This document shows positions 1-5,015 of a DNA stretch of 5,015 nt, in pieces. Source of the stretch: Pseudomonadota bacterium (GTDB lineage: Bacteria; Pseudomonadota; Gammaproteobacteria; Pseudomonadales; Azotimanducaceae); NCBI GenBank assembly GCA_009936895.1, contig JAACDS010000374.1:1-5015 (forward strand), read 5' to 3'. The position numbers were made by a program, and so were the translations under genes. Below the pieces are notes generated by a model that worked only from the letters and a program-made list of their open reading frames with translations, was not told where the DNA came from and searched no databases. Each line of letters starts with the position of its first letter. Positions within the stretch are counted from its first letter, which is position 1.

Positions 1-203
1 GCACCATGGTCAGCAAAGGCCTGCTCGACGACACCAGCGTCCAGCGGGCTCATATCTTTGCCATAGTAGTCACTGGGCCAACTGGGTGCTCCCCATCCAG
101 AGTCGGCAACCAAGGAGCGCCAGGCCAGCAGATCCATGTTTGGGTCCCAATGCTCGCGCAGCCATTGGGTTACTTCGGCATGTAGTGTTGTCTCCTGGCT
201 CAT
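1..203 (-). CDS. Acyl-CoA dehydrogenase, probable larger subunit of a split ACAD (N-terminus only, runs off left edge)
   Basis: Only the first 67 codons are present, and the gene continues beyond position 1. The reading begins MSQETTLHAEVTQWLREHWD and includes a GWGAPSWPSDYYGKD block followed by a VVEQAFADHG segment. This is the alpha-helical N-terminal domain of FAD-dependent acyl-CoA dehydrogenases, of the type often paired with a second ACAD subunit. The family introduces a trans-2 double bond into an acyl-CoA in the cytoplasm and passes electrons to ETF. The ATG overlaps the TGA of the upstream gene (ATGA, 200-203). It has an AGGAG ribosome site at 212-216, 8 nt upstream, so the start is well supported and translation is probably coupled to the upstream subunit. 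The catalytic and FAD-binding regions lie outside the window, so whether this subunit carries the catalytic Glu cannot be seen. The family call is firm; the subunit role is inferred from the pairing. Confidence 0.85.
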   Translation of the reverse strand, partial: MSQETTLHAEVTQWLREHWDPNMDLLAWRSLVADSGWGAPSWPSDYYGKDMSPLDAGVVEQAFADHG

Positions 204-1369
204 GCGGCACTCTCCTGAGATGGTGTGGCGGTTTCGATGGCGGCCATCATGCGTTCTCGATGTTCTGCCGGTGTGCCAAACAGCACTTCGCTGCTTTTGG
301 CGCGCTTAAACCACAGGTGGGTATCGTTTTCCCATGTGAAGCCGATGCCGCCGTGAAGCTGAATGGTTTCCAGCGCCGTTTGCAAATAGGTTTCGCAGAC
401 TGCGGCCTTAGCCAGACTGGCGTGTTCGGTTAGCCGTCGGTGTTTTTCTTGGTCGATGGTTCGCAGATCGCCGCAGCTCGCCAAGGTTTGAGCTGCCTGA
501 TAGGCGGCGCTGCGACTCAGCTCTACGTCCAATAGCAGATCGGCCAGCCGATGTTTGATGGCTTGAAACGACGCGATGCTTCGGCCGAATTGATAGCGCA
601 GCTGGGTATAGTCCACGGCGGAATCAAGCAGGCGCTGGCAGCCTCCGATCATTTCGTTGGCCAAAGCAATGCAGGCCACGTTCAGTAGGGTGTCGAGCAA
701 ATGATCCGGCGCATGGTTTAGCCTTGTTGCGACGACGTTATTCAGCTCGATATCCGCCATCTTGCGGGTAGGGTCCATGGTGTCGAGGGCGGTAACGGTC
801 ATTCCGTTGGTTTCACCGTCAATCATGTACAGAGCGATGTCGTCGCTGGTACGCGCGGCAACAATGAGCAGGTCGGCATTGTTTGCGTCAATCACGAATC
901 GCTTCCGACCGTTCAGCAGACTGTTGCCAGCGTCATCGGTGGTGGCGGTGGTATGAATATCGTCGTCTTGCCACAGTCCAGTGGATTCAGTGACCGCAAG
1001 GCTGCAGCGCCGCTCACCGCTGGCCACATCACTTAACCAGCGTTCTTGTTGATCCGCATCGGCGCTGATGAGCAGTGCGTAGGCGGACAGTACCGCGCTG
1101 CTCAGATACGGTCCGCAAAACAATGCTCGGCCCATTTCTTCCAAAGCAATACCAAGCTCGACCGGCCCAAATCCTGCGCCGCCCAGGTGTTCGGGTATGT
1201 GGATGCCGGTGAGCGCCAATTGGGTGCTCGCTTGCTGCCACAGTTGGTCATCGAAGGCATGATCCGTTGCCATCAACTGACGTACTCGAGGGGTGGGCAT
1301 TTGGTCGGTCAGAAAGCGTTGAATGCTGTCCCGGAATTGATCTTGATCTTCACTAAAAATCAGCGCCAT
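200..1369 (-). CDS. Acyl-CoA dehydrogenase, complete, probable partner subunit without a classical catalytic Glu
   Basis: The protein has 389 residues, normal for the ACAD family (about 380-400). An N-terminal helical domain (about 1-118) carries the IPEHLGGAGFGPVELGIALE block near residues 58-77. A beta-barrel middle domain (about 120-225) has LAVTES at 124-129, the place of the usual A-x-TEP flavin motif. The C-terminal helical domain has RYQFGR at 258-263 and QLHGGIGFTWENDTHL at 337-352, the FAD-contacting and signature segments. The Glu of MCAD-like enzymes (YEGT) is replaced by F364 (LFGT). The isovaleryl-CoA-dehydrogenase position falls on A232 by my hand alignment. This suggests that the subunit works with its ATGA-coupled neighbour, as in the heteromeric FadE28-FadE29 type enzymes of mycobacteria. 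The start at 1369 is chosen for GGGGAGG at 1374-1380 and because it gives the family's usual N-terminus. The open frame extends to 1825 without a credible start. The substrate is unknown. Confidence 0.93.
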   Translation of the reverse strand: MALIFSEDQDQFRDSIQRFLTDQMPTPRVRQLMATDHAFDDQLWQQASTQLALTGIHIPEHLGGAGFGPVELGIALEEMGRALFCGPYLSSAVLSAYALLISADADQQERWLSDVASGERRCSLAVTESTGLWQDDDIHTTATTDDAGNSLLNGRKRFVIDANNADLLIVAARTSDDIALYMIDGETNGMTVTALDTMDPTRKMADIELNNVVATRLNHAPDHLLDTLLNVACIALANEMIGGCQRLLDSAVDYTQLRYQFGRSIASFQAIKHRLADLLLDVELSRSAAYQAAQTLASCGDLRTIDQEKHRRLTEHASLAKAAVCETYLQTALETIQLHGGIGFTWENDTHLWFKRAKSSEVLFGTPAEHRERMMAAIETATPSQESAA

Positions 1370-1373
1370 GAAA

Positions 1374-1380
1374 CCTCCCC
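1374..1380 (-). promoter_or_regulatory. Ribosome binding site deciding the ACAD start
   Basis: On the minus strand this reads GGGGAGG, 4 nt before the ATG at 1369. It is the only strong Shine-Dalgarno match near an in-frame start. It rules out the longer open frame, which would run antisense through the first 380 bases of the divergent oxidase gene. Confidence 0.8.
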
Positions 1381-1414
1381 AAATACATGAACAACGGATG
1401 CTACCATGAGATGT

Positions 1415-1424
1415 AACGCGCGTT
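1415..1424. repeat. Perfect 10-bp palindrome AACGCGCGTT, candidate operator
   Basis: AACGCGCGTT is identical to its reverse complement and sits between two divergent transcription units, immediately downstream of or overlapping the tentative plus-strand -10 box. A looser outer repeat, CAACG at 1392-1396 against CGTTG at 1421-1425, shares its right arm. Position and symmetry suit a dimeric repressor such as a TetR-type regulator of fatty-acid or steroid catabolism. Ten base pairs is shorter than most such operators and no regulator is present, so the assignment is a guess. Confidence 0.3.
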
Positions 1425-1433
1425 GGCGTGATA

Positions 1434-1438
1434 GGGAG
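1434..1438 (+). promoter_or_regulatory. Ribosome binding site deciding the oxidase start
   Basis: GGGAG ends 6 nt before the ATG at 1445. The earlier in-frame ATG at 1406 has no comparable site and would add 13 residues (MRCNARWRDRELR) unlike the N-terminus of this family, so 1445 is the better start. Confidence 0.7.
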
Positions 1439-1444
1439 TTGAGG

Positions 1445-2602
1445 ATGACCGTTACCTGTATTGAAGATCTGCGTGTTTTGCACGAGAGGCGTGTGCCGAA
1501 AATGTTTTACGACTACGCAGAGTCCGGCTCTTGGACTGAGCGCACGTTTCGACGCAATGAAGAGGCATTTGCCGAGATCAGATTGCGTCAGCGGGTGGCC
1601 AAGGACATCAGCCAGCGCAGTGTCGCGGGAACCATGCTGGGCGAGTCCCAGCGGATGCCGGTAGCGCTTGCGCCCACGGGGCTCACAGGTATGCAGCATG
1701 CCAATGGAGAGATTTTGGCGGCGCAGGCTGCCGAAGCCTTCGGAGGGCCTTTTACTCTGTCGACGATGAGCATTTGTTCTCTGGAGGATGTGGCCGAGCA
1801 CACGGAAAAACCGTTCTGGTTCCAACTGTATGTGATGAAAGATCGTGATTTTATCAGGGCGTTGATCGAGCGCGCCAAAGAGGCTGGATGCAGCGCCCTA
1901 GTACTGACGCTGGACCTGCAAATCATCGGTCAGCGCCACAAAGATTTAAAGAATCAAATGACCGCGCCACCTAGACTGACGCTGACGAACCTGATCAATA
2001 TGGCCACCAAGCCCCGCTGGTGCGCAGGCATGTTAGCCACTCGGAGACATTCTTTTGGCAACGTGGTGGGTCATGCCAAGGGCGTTGAAAACCTGACATC
2101 GCTGTCCGCGTGGTCGGCGGAGCAGCTGGACCCATCGCTCAGTTGGGATGATGTAGCGTGGGTAAAGGAGCAGTGGGGTGGAAAGCTGATATTGAAAGGC
2201 ATTATGGATGCAGAAGATGCGCTCATCGCAGCAGGCTTGGGTATTGATGCCATCATCGTCTCCAATCACGGAGGTCGGCAGCTGGACGGTGCTCCGGCCA
2301 GTATTGAGGTACTGCCGGAGATCGTTGCGGCGGTGAATGGAGCTTGCGATGTCTGGCTGGATGGCGGTATTCGCTCGGGCCAAGACGTGTTTAAAGCAAA
2401 GGCCTTGGGCGCAGATGCCACCCTTATCGGGAAAGCGTTTTTGAACGGTCTGGGCGCAGGGGGCAGGACCGGGGTGACTCAGTGCTTGGAGATTATTGAG
2501 AAGGAACTGGATTTGACCATGGCGTTCTGTGGCAAGACCGACCTAGGCGAAGTCCGCGAGGATGTGCTTTACACTGGAAGGCGAACACAACACACGAATT
2601 AG
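1445..2602 (+). CDS. FMN-dependent alpha-hydroxy-acid oxidase/dehydrogenase (LldD / glycolate-oxidase family)
   Basis: The 385-residue protein fits a single TIM barrel of the FMN alpha-hydroxy-acid dehydrogenase family, which oxidises L-2-hydroxy acids to 2-oxo acids using O2 or the quinone pool. All expected active-site elements are visible: YDYAESG with Y24, the APTGLTGMQHANGE flavin loop (76-89), STMSICSLEDVAE (106-118), WFQLYV with Y129, LVLTLD with T155 and D157, R164, LKGI with K251, and the signature SNHGGRQLDGAPAS with catalytic H275 and R278. The phosphate-binding LDGGIRSGQDV starts at 305. Residues about 175-215 form the variable loop 4 that anchors LldD-type enzymes to the membrane; no transmembrane helix is evident. 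This is the first gene of the plus-strand operon, 31 bp ahead of the SDR gene. Lactate, glycolate, mandelate or a pathway 2-hydroxy acid are all possible substrates, so lldD is not assigned. Family certain, substrate unknown. Confidence 0.95.
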   Translation: MTVTCIEDLRVLHERRVPKMFYDYAESGSWTERTFRRNEEAFAEIRLRQRVAKDISQRSVAGTMLGESQRMPVALAPTGLTGMQHANGEILAAQAAEAFGGPFTLSTMSICSLEDVAEHTEKPFWFQLYVMKDRDFIRALIERAKEAGCSALVLTLDLQIIGQRHKDLKNQMTAPPRLTLTNLINMATKPRWCAGMLATRRHSFGNVVGHAKGVENLTSLSAWSAEQLDPSLSWDDVAWVKEQWGGKLILKGIMDAEDALIAAGLGIDAIIVSNHGGRQLDGAPASIEVLPEIVAAVNGACDVWLDGGIRSGQDVFKAKALGADATLIGKAFLNGLGAGGRTGVTQCLEIIEKELDLTMAFCGKTDLGEVREDVLYTGRRTQHTN

Positions 2603-2622
2603 TCACATTCGATGGCTTTTAA

Positions 2623-2628
2623 GGGGAG
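2623..2628 (+). promoter_or_regulatory. Ribosome binding site before tandem ATGs of the SDR gene
   Basis: GGGGAG lies 2 nt before an ATG at 2631 and 5 nt before a second in-frame ATG at 2634. The second spacing is the more usual for ribosome binding, so 2634 is preferred; choosing 2631 adds only one Met. Confidence 0.65.
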
Positions 2629-2633
2629 AGATG

Positions 2634-3416
2634 ATGGCGGTATCCACACAACTTTTTGATTTAACCGGCCAGATAGCCGTAGTCACCGGCGCGTCCAAGG
2701 GCATGGGTAAGGCCATGGCAATGGCCTTGGCCGAGCATGGTAGTCAGGTCGTGGTGTCCAGTCGCAAACTGGACGCCTGCGAAGAAACGGCCGCAGAGAT
2801 TAACGCCGCTGTCGGCGCCGATCGGGCGATTGCCATCGCCTGTAACATTGGCTATAAGGAGCAGCTTCAGGCCTTAGTCGATGAAACCCGGTCTCGCCTC
2901 GGTGCTATTGATACCCTGATCGCCAATGCCGGCGTGAACCCTTTTTACGGCCCGATGTCAGAAATTCCGGACGAGGCCTTTGATAAAACCATGAATTCCA
3001 ACCTGCGTTCCAACCACTGGCTGTGCCAGATGGTGGCGCCCGACATGCTGGCCAAGCAGCGCGGCTCCATCATGATCACCGCCAGCGTTGGTGCTTTTGG
3101 GCCGTCGGAAACCTTGGGTACATACAACATCTCGAAAATGGCGGACATCGCCTTAGTGCGTAATCTGGCCATGGAATGGGGCCCCCAAGGTGTGCGTGTG
3201 AATGCGCTGTGTCCGGGCTTGATCCGTACGGATTTTGCCAAAGCTCTTTGGGACAACCCGGAAGCCGCTCAGCGTGTGACGGAACAAACCCCGTTGCGTC
3301 GTTTTGGTGAGGCGGACGATTTTAAGGGTATGGCGATCTTTGTTGCCTCAGATGCCAGTGCCTATGTGACAGGCCAGGCGCTGACGGTATGTGGCGGTAC
3401 CCATATGTTCCGATAG
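2634..3416 (+). CDS. Short-chain dehydrogenase/reductase (SDR), classical, DHRS4-like
   Basis: The 260-residue protein has the length of a classical SDR and every core motif. The cofactor-binding T18-G-A-S-K-G-M-G25 is followed by SSRK (42-45) after the second strand, where R44 points to NADP(H) preference. NAG is at 98-100. The catalytic set is N123, S151, Y164 and K168 (YNISK), and CPGLIRTDF is at 193-201. The usual acidic residue of the adenine pocket is N71 (ACNIG). The stretch GLIRTDFAKALW and the ending VTGQALTVCGG resemble the DHRS4 carbonyl-reductase group. In this context a 3-hydroxyacyl-CoA dehydrogenase or ketone reductase acting on the pathway intermediate is the likely role, in the cytoplasm. 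It sits between the oxidase and hydratase genes in one strand-consistent unit. An upstream in-frame ATG at 2562 lies inside the oxidase gene and is rejected. Family certain, substrate inferred. Confidence 0.95.
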   Translation: MAVSTQLFDLTGQIAVVTGASKGMGKAMAMALAEHGSQVVVSSRKLDACEETAAEINAAVGADRAIAIACNIGYKEQLQALVDETRSRLGAIDTLIANAGVNPFYGPMSEIPDEAFDKTMNSNLRSNHWLCQMVAPDMLAKQRGSIMITASVGAFGPSETLGTYNISKMADIALVRNLAMEWGPQGVRVNALCPGLIRTDFAKALWDNPEAAQRVTEQTPLRRFGEADDFKGMAIFVASDASAYVTGQALTVCGGTHMFR

Positions 3417-3421
3417 GAGGT
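3415..3421 (+). promoter_or_regulatory. Orphan Shine-Dalgarno-like sequence at the SDR stop
   Basis: AGGAGGT overlaps the SDR stop codon (TAG 3414-3416) and is a near-perfect anti-16S match. No start codon follows at a usable distance. The next gene has its own AGGAG at 3451-3455, 6 nt before its ATG at 3462. It may be chance, or a remnant of an earlier gene arrangement. Confidence 0.35.
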
Positions 3422-3461
3422 CACCGGCCGACTCTCGAGCTGCCGAAGGAAGGAGCAAGAC

Positions 3462-4289
3462 ATGCAGCAATGGCACGAACCCGTCGCCGGGTTTCAATAT
3501 CGAACTCACGTGTTAGCGTTGTCGGCGGAAACTCAAGTCGAACGATTGACTGCCTGCGGCATCGACTCTCAGGTTTTCGGTGACGACGTGGATCCGGCCT
3601 TTTTTATTGGTCTGGCCATTCACGCAGGGATCGACAGCGGCATCAGCGCCGAGGGCAACATCAATATGCTGCAGCGTGTGATTCAGCATCGGCCCGCCCA
3701 GCTTGGTGAGCCGCTGACGGTGCGCGGCGAGATTCAACGCGTGACCTCAGTGCCCCGCGGCTTGCGTGTTGAAACCGATGTTTGGTTTGAAGACGCCGCA
3801 GGCCAGCGGGTCATCAGTTGTCCGCGCACCTCTCTCAGGCCGCAAAAAGAGAGAGCTGCCGCCAGCGGCTCGGGTGCCGGTGACAGGCCCCAGCCGGTTA
3901 TTCCAGATGTTGCCGCGCTGGCGTTGCTGGATCGCTACGAACTGACGCCGGAACGGGTGAGGGCCTACAGCGTCGAGGGCAATAGCATTCACTACGAGCA
4001 AGAAGCTGCGGAGCGAGCGGGTTTCCGCGCGCCTCTGATTGGCGGTGGTATGGGGGTTCATTATCTGACCGCTCAGATGTGGCAAGACCGACGCCCTTGG
4101 GCCTTTGACGCATCGATTTATTTTCGTCGCCCGATCTTTTGGGACGAGGTGGTTCAAGTCGGTGTGCTAGGTCAAGCGAATGCTTGGCAGGGCATGGGCC
4201 TACTGAAGCTGCCGCTCGCAGAAAACAGCTCTGGGGAGATTAAAGTCGGTACAGAGCTGGCACTGTCGAGTTACCAGCTCGCCGACTGA
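3462..4289 (+). CDS. Two-domain hotdog (MaoC-like) protein, probable enoyl-CoA hydratase/dehydratase
   Basis: The 275-residue protein looks like a fused double hotdog, as in hydratase-2 type enzymes that add water to trans-2-enoyl-CoA to give (R)-3-hydroxyacyl-CoA. The N-terminal half (about 1-126) resembles the non-catalytic FAS1-like dehydratase domain. A low-complexity Ala/Ser/Gly/Pro linker (about 127-147) leads to a MaoC domain (about 150-275). The hydratase motif there reads SVEGNSIHYE (170-179), against the family S-G-D-x-N-P-I-H. H177 is kept, but the catalytic Asp is replaced by E172 and the Pro by Ser. The conserved HG after the motif reads GGGMG (194-198). It may therefore be an altered-activity hydratase, or a thioesterase-like or acyl-CoA-binding relative. 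The start is supported by AGGAG at 3451-3455. It is the last gene of the plus-strand unit, 45 bp after the SDR gene, and ends 17 bp from a convergent gene. Confidence 0.88.
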   Translation: MQQWHEPVAGFQYRTHVLALSAETQVERLTACGIDSQVFGDDVDPAFFIGLAIHAGIDSGISAEGNINMLQRVIQHRPAQLGEPLTVRGEIQRVTSVPRGLRVETDVWFEDAAGQRVISCPRTSLRPQKERAAASGSGAGDRPQPVIPDVAALALLDRYELTPERVRAYSVEGNSIHYEQEAAERAGFRAPLIGGGMGVHYLTAQMWQDRRPWAFDASIYFRRPIFWDEVVQVGVLGQANAWQGMGLLKLPLAENSSGEIKVGTELALSSYQLAD

Positions 4290-4306
4290 GCGTTTTCGCT
4301 GGAATA

Positions 4307-4723
4307 CTAACTCAGTGGTAGCTTCACCCGGGCCGTACCAAAGACCCGTGTCTCGTCCTTGGTATTCTTCACCGTCATATCGAGTTCAACAATGCCGTCG
4401 TCCTCGTCGATATCGGTTACGACCGCGCTGATGATGGCGGGGGTATCTGCCAGCATCGGCGCCCGAAACACGGTATCAACGTTTTCAACATGACCGGTAG
4501 GTGCCCATTGGTGAATCGCGCTCGTTAAAAACCCCATGCCCATGATGCCGGGCACCAATGCGCCGGGAAACCCTTCTTTGCGTGCTCCCTCATGACTTTC
4601 AAAACGTGGGCCACCCCAGCCGACGGCTCGGGCAAATTTGCCGACGTTTTCCAGTGATGTATCGGGCTCAAAGACCGGCAGTTCGGTACCAAATTCAACG
4701 TCGTGGATTGTGGAAATACTCAT
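4307..4723 (-). CDS. Single-hotdog MaoC-like dehydratase-family protein
   Basis: The 138-residue protein matches a single MaoC hotdog fold. A helix-rich start is followed by FARAVGWGGPRFESHEGARK (30-49), then VPGIMGMGFL (57-66) for the central hot-dog helix, and beta strands to the C-terminus (VELDMTVKN, VFGTARVKL). The first block aligns with the hydratase motif (S-G-D-x-N-P-I-H), but the Asp position is W36 and the His position is F41; H44 is the nearest His. It is thus either a non-catalytic subunit or an enzyme using other residues. Its start overlaps the stop of the upstream gene by ATGA (4720-4723), so the two are probably coupled and form a heteromer, comparable to HadA-HadB or the steroid hydratases ChsH1-ChsH2. 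A GGGAG ribosome site (4735-4739) lies 11 nt from the ATG, rather far, which fits coupled translation. Confidence 0.87.
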   Translation of the reverse strand: MSISTIHDVEFGTELPVFEPDTSLENVGKFARAVGWGGPRFESHEGARKEGFPGALVPGIMGMGFLTSAIHQWAPTGHVENVDTVFRAPMLADTPAIISAVVTDIDEDDGIVELDMTVKNTKDETRVFGTARVKLPLS

Positions 4724-5015
4724 GTTTCTGGCTTCTCCCGGACAACCATTCTGGAATCGATATTGGCGAGGTGCGTGTTGGCTTGATCAAACAGCTCAGT
4801 GCGCACCACGATGAAAATCATACGGCCCGATCGGCCTTTCTTGTCGTAAATGTCATGTAAGTGAGCTTTGACCGACAAGGGAATGCCCGCGCGTACCGGC
4901 GCGAAACGCTCCACAGCTTTGCCGCCGTCCATGGGGATGCCGCCCAAGGAAGGAAAGTCGATGGGTAAGTGGCGACCAGAGGAAATACTGCACAAGTAAG
5001 CGGGTGTTGCCTGAA
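4720..5015 (-). CDS. FAS1-like dehydratase / MaoC N-terminal-type hotdog protein (C-terminal part, runs off right edge)
   Basis: The frame is open to the right edge; 97 residues and the stop codon are visible, and the true start lies beyond 5015. A TTG at 4995 could be read as a start, but the frame continues upstream of it as QATPAY, so the gene is almost certainly partial. The segment GGIPMDGGKAVERFAPVRAG followed by KAHLHDIYDKKGRSGRM and a VVRTELFDQ strand is typical of the MaoC_dehydrat_N / FAS1-like dehydratase family. These single hotdogs usually pair with a MaoC-type partner to hydrate enoyl-CoA, or dehydrate 3-hydroxyacyl thioesters. The partner here is the next gene, overlapping by ATGA. 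The pair mirrors, as two polypeptides, the fused arrangement encoded at 3462-4289. Confidence 0.85.
   Translation of the reverse strand, partial: QATPAYLCSISSGRHLPIDFPSLGGIPMDGGKAVERFAPVRAGIPLSVKAHLHDIYDKKGRSGRMIFIVVRTELFDQANTHLANIDSRMVVREKPET

Larger units (their letters stand above)
1370..1444. promoter_or_regulatory. Divergent intergenic region, likely holding promoters for both directions
   Basis: These 75 bp separate the start of the minus-strand acyl-CoA dehydrogenase pair from the start of the plus-strand oxidase operon, so transcription signals in at least one direction should lie here. For the plus strand, a weak sigma70-like pair can be drawn: TGAACA at 1388-1393 and TGTAAC at 1412-1417, 18 bp apart. 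Neither box is close to consensus. No convincing minus-strand pair is visible. The only striking element is the palindrome at 1415-1424. No regulator gene lies in the window. The regional role follows from gene layout; the boxes are tentative. Confidence 0.5.

Noticed and set aside
86..433. 115-codon plus-strand open frame opposite the ACAD genes, and similar antisense frames over the other genes
   Set aside because: They lie opposite well-supported genes, show no recognisable domain and no ribosome site of note; they are typical shadow frames of GC-rich coding DNA.
1406..1444. Upstream ATG for the oxidase adding MRCNARWRDRELR
   Set aside because: No ribosome site precedes it, the added residues do not look like the family, and it would cover the palindrome and likely promoter; 1445 has GGGAG at good spacing.
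1370..1825. Open minus-strand frame extending the ACAD by 152 residues upstream
   Set aside because: It runs antisense through the start of the oxidase gene, has no ribosome site at its first ATG, and the family's N-terminus and a strong GGGGAGG site begin at 1369.
1445..2602. Pre-mycofactocin synthase (MftD) identity for the FMN enzyme
   Set aside because: The LldD-like WFQLYV and LTLDLQIIGQRHKDLKN blocks fit ordinary hydroxy-acid oxidases, and no mycofactocin peptide or radical-SAM gene is in the window.
2562..2633. Upstream ATG for the SDR overlapping the oxidase gene
   Set aside because: The added residues are out-of-frame reading of the oxidase C-terminus, and the GGGGAG site plus normal SDR length point to 2634 (or 2631).
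4285..4316. Possible bidirectional terminator at the convergent junction: AGCG-TTTT-CGCT hairpin (4289-4300) and outer ACTGAG/CTCAGT repeat
   Set aside because: The stems are only 4 and 6 bp, compete with each other and are not followed by a T-run in either direction; symmetry this short can arise by chance.
4993..4995. TTG as a start codon for the right-edge hotdog gene
   Set aside because: The frame stays open to the window edge, and a start here would remove the first strands and helix of the hotdog domain, so the gene is treated as partial.

Overview
This 5 kb window is a compact bacterial catabolic locus. It is almost entirely coding, and every gene that can be named belongs to acyl-CoA or hydroxy-acid oxidation. 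Base composition is moderately GC-rich (mid-50s percent by eye). The split acyl-CoA dehydrogenase pair, MaoC/hotdog hydratases and DHRS4-like dehydrogenase are typical of lipid, steroid or terpenoid degraders among Proteobacteria. An LldD-like FMN oxidase with an LTLDLQIIGQRHKDLKN block is common there too. A (possibly marine) gammaproteobacterium is my best guess, but it is an inference from protein style only. No RNA gene, mobile element, CRISPR array or defence gene is visible.

Layout: (1) Positions 1-1369, minus strand: two acyl-CoA dehydrogenase genes joined by a 4-bp ATGA overlap. The upstream gene (200-1369) is complete and the downstream one (1-203) runs off the left edge. (2) Positions 1370-1444: a 75-bp divergent intergenic region with a perfect 10-bp palindrome. 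It must hold the start signals for the plus-strand genes and probably for the minus-strand pair. (3) Positions 1445-4289, plus strand: an FMN-dependent alpha-hydroxy-acid oxidase/dehydrogenase, a short-chain dehydrogenase and a two-domain hotdog (MaoC-like) protein, with gaps of 31 and 45 bp, so probably one operon. (4) Positions 4290-4306: a 17-bp convergent junction. (5) Positions 4307-5015, minus strand: a single-hotdog MaoC-like protein and, overlapping it by ATGA, an N-terminal-MaoC/FAS1-like-dehydratase-type protein that runs off the right edge.

Together the genes supply the chemistry of a beta-oxidation round on an acyl-CoA: alpha,beta-dehydrogenation (split ACAD), hydration (one or two hotdog hydratases) and 3-hydroxy oxidation (SDR). 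They also include a flavin enzyme that oxidises 2-hydroxy acids to 2-oxo acids. No thiolase or CoA ligase lies in the window, so the substrate is not fixed by the sequence. The most notable points are the paired-subunit design, in which the visible ACAD lacks a Glu at both classical catalytic positions, and the non-canonical hydratase motifs in both hotdog proteins. I see a plausible uncharacterised catabolic cluster rather than a wholly new kind of system.
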